A DNA stretch of 32,518 nucleotides from an uncultured Flavobacterium sp. (GTDB lineage Bacteria > Bacteroidota > Bacteroidia > Flavobacteriales > Flavobacteriaceae): NCBI GenBank assembly GCA_937773775.1, contig CALJVL010000053.1:1-32518 (forward strand), written 5' to 3'. The position numbers and the translations under genes are program-made. A model generated the notes under the pieces. The model was not told where the DNA came from and ran no database searches. It saw nothing but the letters and a program-made list of their open reading frames with translations. The number at the start of each line of letters is the position of its first letter. The stretch's first letter is position 1. Shown here piece after piece: positions 26,000 through 32,518 of the stretch.

Positions 26000-26434
26000 T
26001 TATTTTAGAAAAGAATTAAGTGTGTCTACATATTCTTCAGGAGTTACATTTTTATAACTCTCTTTTCCTAATACTTTTCCTTTTCCATCTAGAACAACTA
26101 CCAAAGGAAAAATCCCTTCCTGATTATATTTTTCCGCTAGACTTTGATTTTGTTTTTTTAATTCTTCTGGCAATTGATTTTGTTTCTTTTTAGGAAAGTC
26201 AGCCCTCTGAAGGATGTAATTTGTTGATGCATACTTTTTAAACACCTCAGATTGCCAAATTGTTTTATCCAATTTTATGCAGGGAGCGCACCAATCCGAA
26301 CCCGAAAAAACCAAAATAATTGGCTTATTTTGAGCTATGGCTTCGGTGGTAGCTTGGCTAAAATCAGTTTTCCAATTTTGTGAATACCCTACTGCTGCGA
26401 GGAATAGTAATAAGAAGGCCATTTTATTTTTCAT
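26000..26434 (-). CDS. Secreted thioredoxin-family protein
   Basis: From the ATG at 26434 this is a 144-residue protein with a signal peptide (MKNKMAFLLLFLAAVGYSQ) and a thioredoxin fold. The active site is SDWCAPC (Cys49, Cys52) in a context typical of periplasmic thioredoxin/DsbD-gamma-like proteins; a cis-Pro lies in GIFPLVVVLD. The upstream extension to 26473 would bury the signal peptide and is rejected. It is the first gene of the metal/redox operon and probably a periplasmic disulfide reductase; the CGC tail of the DUF4266 lipoprotein is a conceivable substrate. Confidence 0.87.
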   Translation of the reverse strand: MKNKMAFLLLFLAAVGYSQNWKTDFSQATTEAIAQNKPIILVFSGSDWCAPCIKLDKTIWQSEVFKKYASTNYILQRADFPKKKQNQLPEELKKQNQSLAEKYNQEGIFPLVVVLDGKGKVLGKESYKNVTPEEYVDTLNSFLK

Positions 26435-26481
26435 TTTATTTAATTTTAAACTTAATAACTCTTTAATACTCAAATTTGGTT

Positions 26482-26489
26482 CAAATTTA
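26482..26489 (-). promoter_or_regulatory. Metal/redox operon promoter, -7 element
   Basis: The minus strand reads TAAATTTG, matching TANNTTTG, 47 nt before the thioredoxin ATG. No convincing -33 TTG is seen at the standard distance. Confidence 0.5.
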
Positions 26490-27012
26490 ACTTAAATCAC
26501 TGCAACTTATTTGTGAATTCATTGTTCTTAAGCGTAAATTAAGAATACATAACTGAGTAAATCAGTAGGTCGTCCTACCCCATAATTTAATCTTTTAAAA
26601 GAAATTCCCATGTCTTTTATAAAACAGATATAGCTTGCTTATTTTATGTTTCATATATGTTATATCATTACAAACCTCGTTCATCCTTTTAGACATTTAC
26701 GTAAAGTTTTTTTTTAAAACTTTTAGTATATAGAATTCTAAAGGCAGGTCAATCCGATAGAAGTTATTTAATAGCGGAATACAAGCCTATAGCTTTTATT
26801 AAAAACAACTCGATCTTGGCTACTTTATTGCATAAGAAATAATTATAGGAATCGCAGTTCCCTTCAATTCTTAGATAACCATCAAAAATCATTTTAAGTA
26901 TATTACGATTAAAAATTCCTAGCCAAATAGAGCCTTAATTAACAAATCTCTTAAGCTCTACCAAATAGCATCTGATATAATGAATACGAGGAAAACACCT
27001 CAAAATAAAGCA
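26490..27012. other. Non-coding gap of about 520 bp upstream of the metal operon
   Basis: No open frame with gene-like content is seen on either strand. It contains an AT-only hairpin at 26703-26723 (AAAGTTTT / AAAACTTT) and an imperfect inverted region around 26742-26787 (AGGC ... TCCG ... CGGA ... GCCT). It could hold distal regulatory sites or a small RNA, or be the remains of a lost gene; nothing identifies which. Confidence 0.4.
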
Positions 27013-27018
27013 AAAAAA

Positions 27019-27045
27019 AGCCTATGAAATTGAATTCACAGGCTT
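27019..27045 (-). terminator. Intrinsic terminator after the S1/P1 nuclease gene
   Basis: Arms AAGCCTATGAA and TTCACAGGCTT (one mismatch, G-U on the plus RNA) with a 5-nt loop. On the minus strand the second arm is followed by TTTTTTTT. It lies 22 bp after the nuclease stop codon. Confidence 0.82.
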
Positions 27046-27067
27046 ATAATTATTCGCTTAAAATCTT

Positions 27068-28072
27068 TTATTCTGCGTCTTTATCGCTTTCAATTCCGAA
27101 TAAATCTCCTTTTTTGAAAAGTTTTATGTCATTTTTTAATGCCTTGCTATTGCGCTTTGTAAGCACATCTGCATCTAAATTACTCAAATCAGGTTTTCCT
27201 GCATTTACCCAAGCCGTATACCAGAAACTTGCAGTTGCAGTTACCGCTTTCTTCATTTGGCTTTCCACCATTCCGTTTAACGCGGTGTGAAATTGCCCAG
27301 CGTATTCATCTGTATATTTTACTCCATTGTATTTGTTTTTCACAACAGCACCTTGCGCATCCGTTACAAAAATCTCACTTACACCCAAAGATGTTCTCAG
27401 TCCTTTATCAGCAGCCAACAATACAGGTACTAAACTATGGGTATCATGAATCATTTCCCAAATCGCCTTGTCAACATCTTCATAATAATGTGCTGGAGCT
27501 ACCGTAAATTTATAATCTTTTACAAACAACTCAGGCAATCTGCTTTCCCATAAAGAATGGATTCCCTTTTGATCAGAGTTTTGACCATCATGATTGTCTG
27601 AGGTATGCAAAGGCATGTGGGCATCAGCAATATAATGACCTAAATCTGCAGCTATAAATAAGATCTCTGATTTACGTTTTTCTTTAAAAGCAGTAGTTAG
27701 TTTAGCCATCATGTCTTGAATATGCCAAGGCAGAGTTCCATTTTTAGACAAAAACTTTTCGTCATATTTCTTTTTAGCTTCGACCATGGTTTTGGGAAAA
27801 CTATCAACAGAGCCAAAGTTTTCCATGTCAAAATAATGTCTTGGGTTCTCTGCTTTGTCTTGTAGGATATATTTCCTCAGGTCCGGAACAGTTGATTCTT
27901 GTGTAATAAAGTCAATATGGTTGTAAAAGAAGACTTGCAGTGGTTTTGGAAGTGCCATAACTGCTGCTTTATTGATTCTTTCGTGCCCCACAATACCCCA
28001 AGATAGGCTCAGGAAAGAAATAGCTACTGCAGTTAACAACAACATCGTAGGCTTAAACTTAAATTTTTTCAT
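27068..28072 (-). CDS. Secreted S1/P1-type zinc nuclease
   Basis: This 334-residue protein from the ATG at 28072 has a signal peptide ending SLS before WGIVGHE. In this family the mature protein begins with that Trp, whose backbone helps bind zinc. Further zinc-ligand regions are HYFDMENF and LGHYIADAHMPLHTSDNHDG followed by HSLWESRL. The family cleaves single-stranded DNA and RNA, and some members act as phospholipase C; the S1/P1 layout fits best. It is expected in the periplasm or outside, perhaps for nucleotide or phosphate scavenging. The extension to 28117 adds no signal and is rejected. It is a single-gene unit. Confidence 0.9.
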   Translation of the reverse strand: MKKFKFKPTMLLLTAVAISFLSLSWGIVGHERINKAAVMALPKPLQVFFYNHIDFITQESTVPDLRKYILQDKAENPRHYFDMENFGSVDSFPKTMVEAKKKYDEKFLSKNGTLPWHIQDMMAKLTTAFKEKRKSEILFIAADLGHYIADAHMPLHTSDNHDGQNSDQKGIHSLWESRLPELFVKDYKFTVAPAHYYEDVDKAIWEMIHDTHSLVPVLLAADKGLRTSLGVSEIFVTDAQGAVVKNKYNGVKYTDEYAGQFHTALNGMVESQMKKAVTATASFWYTAWVNAGKPDLSNLDADVLTKRNSKALKNDIKLFKKGDLFGIESDKDAE

Positions 28073-28093
28073 TACATTTAATTTTATGTGGTA

Positions 28094-28101
28094 CAAATGT
28101 A
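28094..28101 (-). promoter_or_regulatory. S1/P1 nuclease promoter, -7 element
   Basis: The minus strand reads TACATTTG, a match to TANNTTTG, 21 nt before the ATG at 28072. A TTG lies 24 bp further upstream (28126-28128), slightly beyond the usual spacing. Confidence 0.55.
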
Positions 28102-28169
28102 TTTTTTTTTTGTACAATTCGAAAACAATGAGTTTAAGATTATTTTAATTTAAAGAAAAATATACAGAT

Positions 28170-28908
28170 ATGTTTCGCCATCAAGGAAAAAACAGAACTT
28201 TCATCCATGACTTACGTTTGGCCACTTTACTTTCATTTGTTGCGGGAATAGTAAATATCACTGGAGTTTTGGCCGTAAATACTTTAACAACAAATGTTAC
28301 AGGGCACTTCGCCTTTTTCGCAGAAGAAGTGATCAAATACAACTATGCCGCTGCGTTCAGCTTTTTTGTTTTTACTCTTTTCTTTTTAATGGGAGCCTTC
28401 ACCTCTAATTTTTTGTCCGAATTGGTTGCAATTAAACGACCAGGTTTACCACATGTAATCCCAATCGCACTCGAGATTGCAATTTTGACCACAGTCGGTT
28501 TTTTTGGCATGCAATCTGATTTGTCTTCAGTTGAAGGGAAACTGATAGCCTTTTCTATGCTTTTTGGCATGGGAATCCAGAATGCCTTGGTGACAAAAAT
28601 ATCTAAATCAACGGTAAGAACAACACATTTAACTGGGCTTTTCACTGATTTAGGCATCGAGTTATCACAATTGTTTTTTCTATAAGCATAAGAATGAAAG
28701 AAAAAGGCTGAACGCCAGTATCTACTTGCGGTTGTCGATAATTGTTTTCTTTTTTATCGGTTGTATTTCTGGAGGATTTTTGTACACATTTATTGAAATA
28801 AAAACACTTTTTGTTGGTTCCTTTTTTCTTTTAATAGCGCTTATTTATGATTACATCCGATTGAAATTCTTCGTAATAAGAAGGAAAAAATTCACGCACA
28901 ACATTTAA
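28170..28908 (+). pseudogene. DUF1275 (YoaK-like) membrane protein, one +1 frameshift
   Basis: The first frame gives 171 residues with five hydrophobic helices and the family's start FIHDLRLATLLSFVAGIVNI, GVLAVNTLTTNVTGH and THLTGLFTDLGIE. It stops at 28685 straight after a run of six T at 28674-28679. In the next frame the sequence carries on without a gap as YKHKNERKRLNASIYLRLSIIVFFF with a final pair of helices, ending at 28908. Removing one T gives a 245-residue protein, normal for the family. The function of DUF1275 is not established; it is a small multi-helix membrane protein. It is transcribed away from the nuclease gene; no clear promoter element was found. Confidence 0.88.
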
Positions 28909-28962
28909 TAAAAGTATATCCCTAATGCGGAAATGGACTTCCTAATAAATGATTAATAGCAT

Positions 28963-30990
28963 TTATAGCAAGCCATTATACTTTCTTACAAACCATTCCG
29001 CTGCAAGCGTCAGGCAGATAAAAAGGCACAACCAAAACCAATCAATCAAGGGAGTCCTTGCTGAATTGTTTTTTTCTATAGCTTTATAATCTTCATCATC
29101 CAAAAGGTTTTTAATTAAGCTATCTACTTGATTCGATAAGTAAGCTTTCCCACTCGTTTGGGTTGCCAATTGCTTCAGTTTCTCAAAATCAGGATTCACG
29201 AACTGTTTTTCTATATCAAAATCTAAAATTTCGAAACGACCGGAATAGCTTGTCATTGAATTGAGTTCTTTGACGGAAAACTTATAATTACCAGCAATCA
29301 GTCCATCCAGGTTTACTTTATAGAAGTTATCACTTTTTAATAATTCATAGTTCTTGACCTCCTTAGTCTTTGTGTTGACTAAAGAAATACTTAAGCGTGC
29401 CTTTTCATCGAATTCATAATTTTTATTAAAATATTGCACACTAATTTCAATAGCTTCTCCCGAATTATAAAAACTTTCATGATTGACAACCAAAGATTTT
29501 TTGGAATTGTTAGATGCCAAAAACTGTATTGTTTTGTCGATAAAAACATCAAATTTGTCAAAGGATTGATTTTCGACATGACTTTGTAGTCGCCATTTCC
29601 AAATATTTTCGCCCAAAAGGAAAGCTGTACGCCTACCTTTGGTTTCCCCAAAAGCCATTAAAGGCGAATTGGTTTCTAGATTTCTTATTTTTGAATAAAG
29701 CAAAACAGAAACGTTTCCAGTAACAGCTGCAGTTCCATACTTATTCTCTAAAGGCGGAAAATTTTCAAAGTCAATATTATCTAGAGCAAACAGATTAAAC
29801 TGGGAATTGAATGCGGCTAAATAATCTTCTTTCTGGTTACTCGTCTTAAATTCTAAGCTATTTTGTTGCTGGTTTAAATATGAGAAGTCAGTGTTCGTTC
29901 CCGTAATTATAAATGTATTAATCCCAGCCGATTTATTTTCTTCAAAAACCTGTTTAAATTCAGCAGTTGGCTGGTAAATTATTAAAACATCACAATCACG
30001 CAATTGTCTTATATCCTGAGGTTTAAACACAGTAACCTTACGTTGAGAATTAGATTCAATTGCTCGTTTTAAAGAACCAATATCAGGATGATTTATAGAC
30101 GAGATGATAGCTATATTTGTCTTCTGATCCATGACCTCTATAGCAAAATTTTTAGTGTTATTGTAGGTATTTATCTCCTTTTCCTTGGAAGAAATACTAG
30201 CTTTAAAAACTTGCGAGCCCACTTTATTTGCCGGCATTAACACATTAATGACAGCCGTTTTTTTAGATGGTGTAAACTCAATTTTTTCCTTAGCCAAAAC
30301 TGAATTCCCTTGCGATATAATAAAATCTGCAGATATGTTTTTGCCCCCCGAATACTGCAAAAACACTTCTACAGGAAATTTGTTTTTGTAAAATGCATAT
30401 TTATTTACATTCAGTTGATTTATTTTTAGATCAAATACCTTTCTGGTATCACCTAGAACTATGGGAAACACTTTATTGGAAGTATCAAAACTATACACGT
30501 AATCGTTCCCGGAAGTTTGGTTTCCGTCGGTAATAATAACTGTGGGGAAAATTTTATTTCTATTATTCTTTTTAAGATTTGTAGCAATCAAGTCTAAGTT
30601 GGTTTGTGTGCCTTTAAAATCAAATTTATCCGATTCCTGAAATTCACTATCAAATCGGTACGACTGAACGTCAAATTTTTCCTGCAAGCGCTTATCATTG
30701 ACTAATGTTTGATACACTTCAACGGAGGTTTTATCTGCATTCAAAGCTACTATCGAGCTTGAATTGTCAACCACGACTGATAATAGAGGTTTTACTATCT
30801 CTGTTGAATTCTTAGTAATGATAGGATTGATCAGCAATAGCAGCAAACCAAAAATGGATATAAATCGCAAAAAAGCCAAAAACAAAATCAATTTCGATTT
30901 GTTTTCGGCTTTGTAATAATATTGGAAAAACGATAAAATTCCAGCTACTAACAAGGAAAGAACTATTAATAGAGTTGTATTTAAAGTCAT
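28963..30990 (-). CDS. Membrane-anchored VWA-domain protein
   Basis: This 675-residue protein has two N-terminal membrane helices (about 5-24 and 34-57), then a von Willebrand A domain with an intact metal-ion-dependent adhesion site: DNSSS (Asp74, Ser76, Ser78), a Thr in GTQTN and Asp in TDGNQ. The middle region (about 185-600) is beta-rich and probably periplasmic. A C-terminal helix (about 650-668, WFWLCLFICLTLAAEWF) re-enters the membrane. The layout resembles Bacteroidota VWA proteins related to the BatA/B group, but no MoxR or Bat genes are nearby. It lies 77 bp after fabG. Role unknown; likely metal-dependent protein interaction at the inner membrane. Confidence 0.82.
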   Translation of the reverse strand: MTLNTTLLIVLSLLVAGILSFFQYYYKAENKSKLILFLAFLRFISIFGLLLLLINPIITKNSTEIVKPLLSVVVDNSSSIVALNADKTSVEVYQTLVNDKRLQEKFDVQSYRFDSEFQESDKFDFKGTQTNLDLIATNLKKNNRNKIFPTVIITDGNQTSGNDYVYSFDTSNKVFPIVLGDTRKVFDLKINQLNVNKYAFYKNKFPVEVFLQYSGGKNISADFIISQGNSVLAKEKIEFTPSKKTAVINVLMPANKVGSQVFKASISSKEKEINTYNNTKNFAIEVMDQKTNIAIISSINHPDIGSLKRAIESNSQRKVTVFKPQDIRQLRDCDVLIIYQPTAEFKQVFEENKSAGINTFIITGTNTDFSYLNQQQNSLEFKTSNQKEDYLAAFNSQFNLFALDNIDFENFPPLENKYGTAAVTGNVSVLLYSKIRNLETNSPLMAFGETKGRRTAFLLGENIWKWRLQSHVENQSFDKFDVFIDKTIQFLASNNSKKSLVVNHESFYNSGEAIEISVQYFNKNYEFDEKARLSISLVNTKTKEVKNYELLKSDNFYKVNLDGLIAGNYKFSVKELNSMTSYSGRFEILDFDIEKQFVNPDFEKLKQLATQTSGKAYLSNQVDSLIKNLLDDEDYKAIEKNNSARTPLIDWFWLCLFICLTLAAEWFVRKYNGLL

Positions 30991-31067
30991 TCTTTTTTAT
31001 TTAAATATAGTGCAAATTCAGAACTTTTAGATCATTTAAAATTCATCATTTATAATTTAAAATAATT

Positions 31068-31814
31068 TTAGGTAAGCATTCCTCCACATACATTCAATAC
31101 TTGTCCAGAAATATAAGAACTCATATCCGAAGCTAAGAAAAGGCAAGCATTGGCCACATCTTCAGTCGTGCCCCCACGTTTCAATGGAATTCCATCTCTC
31201 CATCCTTGAACCACATCTGCATTTAATTTTGACGTCATTTCCGTTTCAATGAATCCGGGTGCAATTGCATTACAACGAATGTTACGAGAACCCAACTCAA
31301 GTGCTACCGATTTTGTGAAACCAATAACTCCTGCTTTGGAAGCTGCATAATTTGTTTGACCTGCATTTCCTTTCACTCCCACCACACTACTCATATTGAT
31401 GATAGACCCTGAACGTTTTTTTAGTAATGTTCTTTGAACGGCTTTCGTCATATTGAAAACTGATTTTAAGTTCACGTCTATAACTTTATCAAAATCTGCT
31501 TCAGACATTCGCATTAGCAAATTGTCTTTAGTGATTCCAGCATTATTGATCAAAATATCCACAGTACCAAAATCAGCAATTACAGCATCAACCATAGTTT
31601 GTGCTTCGTTAAAATCGGCTGCGTTTGACTGATATCCTTTTGCTTTAATACCCAAAGCGTTCAATTCGTTTTCTAATGCTAAAGCAGACTCAACAGATGA
31701 ACTGTATGTAAAAGCAACATTTGCTCCATGTTTTGCAAAAACTTCTGCAATTCCCTTTCCAATTCCGCGACTTGCTCCTGTTATAATGGCCACTTTTCCT
31801 TCTAGTAATTTCAT
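31068..31814 (-). CDS. fabG: 3-oxoacyl-[acyl-carrier-protein] reductase
   Basis: This 248-residue short-chain dehydrogenase has the NAD(P)-binding TGASRGIG motif (12-19), NNAG (90-93), catalytic Ser143, Tyr156 and Lys160 (SSVVG, NYAASKAG), and a FabG-like C-terminus ISGQVLNVCGGML. It reduces 3-oxoacyl-ACP in fatty-acid elongation in the cytoplasm. No other fatty-acid genes flank it, so it appears to be a stand-alone fabG, transcribed with the VWA gene. A long leader (about 120 nt) with a structured element precedes it. Confidence 0.94.
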   Translation of the reverse strand: MKLLEGKVAIITGASRGIGKGIAEVFAKHGANVAFTYSSSVESALALENELNALGIKAKGYQSNAADFNEAQTMVDAVIADFGTVDILINNAGITKDNLLMRMSEADFDKVIDVNLKSVFNMTKAVQRTLLKKRSGSIINMSSVVGVKGNAGQTNYAASKAGVIGFTKSVALELGSRNIRCNAIAPGFIETEMTSKLNADVVQGWRDGIPLKRGGTTEDVANACLFLASDMSSYISGQVLNVCGGMLT

Positions 31815-31843
31815 ATTCGAAAATTAATTTAATTTTTATTTGA

Positions 31844-31921
31844 AGCTATTCCTGCTATCCGCTTCAATCTTTTATGTCCGCTGTCGCATACATAAAAGGA
31901 TTTCCACTGCTATCAGGGCTA
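31844..31921 (-). ncRNA. Structured leader element upstream of fabG, resembling a repeated Flavobacterium RNA motif
   Basis: Read on the minus strand it starts AGCCCTGATAGCAG and ends GGATAGCAGGAATAGCT. The two ends can pair (AGC/GCT, CCTG/CAGG) and an inner helix forms between AATCC-TTTTA and TAAAAG-ATT around an apical region. I recall similar sequences scattered through Flavobacterium genomes, possibly the Flavo-1 motif; that match is from memory. It lies between the promoter at 31934 and the fabG ATG, so it would be in the mRNA leader. Confidence 0.5.
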
Positions 31922-31933
31922 ATTTTCACTCAC

Positions 31934-31941
31934 CAAATATA
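31934..31941 (-). promoter_or_regulatory. fabG promoter, -7 element
   Basis: The minus strand reads TATATTTG, a full TANNTTTG match, about 120 nt before the fabG ATG. No -33 TTG is evident. If used, the transcript would include the structured element at 31844-31921. Confidence 0.5.
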
Positions 31942-32073
31942 ATACTAATTGTGGATTGAAAAAAAATAGTACTTCAATTAAACCTTTTAATAAAAAAAAC
32001 GTCTTAAAAACAAGCAAAACTGTTTAACCTGACCAAAGTTTAAAATTTTTAGTAGCAACAGTAGGAAACTCCC

Positions 32074-32081
32074 TATATTTG
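32074..32081 (+). promoter_or_regulatory. Promoter -7 element before the cytochrome c peroxidase gene
   Basis: The plus strand reads TATATTTG, a full TANNTTTG match, 90 nt before the ATG at 32172. No TTG at -33 was found. Confidence 0.4.
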
Positions 32082-32171
32082 AAAAAATCTGTCACTAATA
32101 AAAAACAGAAAAGCTATCTGGCTTTAAGGATAATAAAATTAAGGGCTCTTTTTTAATTTAACCTATTATTT

Positions 32172-32518
32172 ATGAATAAGGTCTCTTCCTTATTGTTTTT
32201 TATGGCGCTCTTATTGTTAACATCTTGTAGCGATAATGAAAGCTCAGACACAGCAACGATTACTGATTCATAGCCTTCTGTGACTACAACTTTTTTAGAT
32301 AAAATCGATTTAAATAACTTGAGTAATTACGCAAACCAAACTGTTCCAGCTTATATCACTAAAGATAACACTGCAGGAAATCCAATAACTGACAAAGCCG
32401 CAACCTTAGGGAGAGTTTTATTTTATGATAAAAACCTATCTGCAGATAATACCGTTTCATGTTCTTCTTGCCATATTTAAGCCAATGCTTTTGGAGATGT
32501 AGCTACTGCTAGTGATGG
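32172..32518 (+). pseudogene. Di-haem cytochrome c peroxidase (MauG/CcpA-type) lipoprotein, two nonsense codons, 3' end outside window
   Basis: The frame from the ATG at 32172 encodes a lipoprotein signal (LLLLTSC), then LGRVLFYDKNLSADNTVSCSSCH with a CxxCH haem-binding motif, and ANAFGDVATASD, the usual start of Bacteroidota cytochrome c peroxidases. In the same frame there is TAG at 32271-32273 and TAA at 32478-32480, directly after CSSCHI. Both stops are one C-to-T change from Gln codons (CAG, CAA), and family members commonly have Q after the haem motif. No frameshift is needed. The intact enzyme would reduce hydrogen peroxide in the periplasm. The gene runs off the window, so later damage cannot be judged. 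Confidence 0.83.

Noticed and set aside
28102..28111. T-run between the nuclease and YoaK-like genes as a terminator
   Set aside because: No stable GC-containing stem precedes it; it lies in the divergent promoter region.
32271..32480. Stop-codon recoding (TAG/TAA read as Gln)
   Set aside because: Other genes in the window end at TAA or TAG at the expected family length, so the ordinary code is in use.
1..32518. CRISPR arrays, tRNA or rRNA genes, insertion sequences, attachment sites
   Set aside because: No regularly spaced repeats, cloverleaf-like sequences, rRNA segments, transposase or integrase frames were seen on either strand.

Overview
The window looks like chromosomal DNA from a flavobacterium (Bacteroidota, most likely Flavobacterium or a close relative). 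The signs are AT-rich DNA, TANNTTTG-type -7 promoter elements in front of genes, no strong Shine-Dalgarno sequences, fused hisB and hisIE genes, a fused RND-TolC efflux gene, and DUF4266/DUF3570 genes. Almost everything is on the minus strand. Only two genes at the right, both broken, are on the plus strand.

From left to right: (1) 1-5463 is a four-gene minus-strand run: Fes-like esterase, leucyl aminopeptidase (pepA), ATP-grasp ligase and a secreted M1 aminopeptidase cut by the window edge. (2) 5539-13978 is a complete histidine operon, hisG-D-C-(secreted DUF2846-like protein)-B-H-A-(NIPSNAP)-F-IE. It starts with a TATATTTG promoter element, a 19-codon leader peptide containing four consecutive His codons plus a fifth, and an intrinsic attenuator; it ends at a strong terminator. 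(3) 14058-26489 is a long, tightly packed metal and redox operon: thioredoxin-like protein, ApbE-type FMN transferase, DUF4266 lipoprotein, DUF3570 outer-membrane protein, OmpR-type response regulator, histidine kinase, RND-TolC fusion, RND adaptor, ferritin-VIT1 membrane protein and a DUF2231 membrane protein. (4) 27019-28101 is a secreted S1/P1-type nuclease with its own promoter and terminator. (5) 28170-28908 is a frameshifted DUF1275 (YoaK-like) gene. (6) 28963-31941 holds a membrane VWA-domain protein and fabG, the latter behind a structured leader resembling a repeated Flavobacterium RNA element. (7) 32172-32518 is the start of a di-haem cytochrome c peroxidase gene interrupted by two in-frame stop codons.

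The most striking feature is damage concentrated in the metal operon. The histidine kinase has Pro in place of the phospho-acceptor His, the RND adaptor has one +1 frameshift, and the ferritin half of the ferritin-VIT1 gene has five +1 frameshifts. With the YoaK-like gene, all seven frameshifts in the window are single-base insertions, most in homopolymers, while the encoded protein sequence is otherwise well preserved. That fits either very recent inactivation or residual insertion-type sequencing error. The most interesting functional hypothesis is that thioredoxin/ApbE/DUF4266/DUF3570 form an envelope redox or protein-flavinylation module under the same control as divalent-metal efflux and iron storage.
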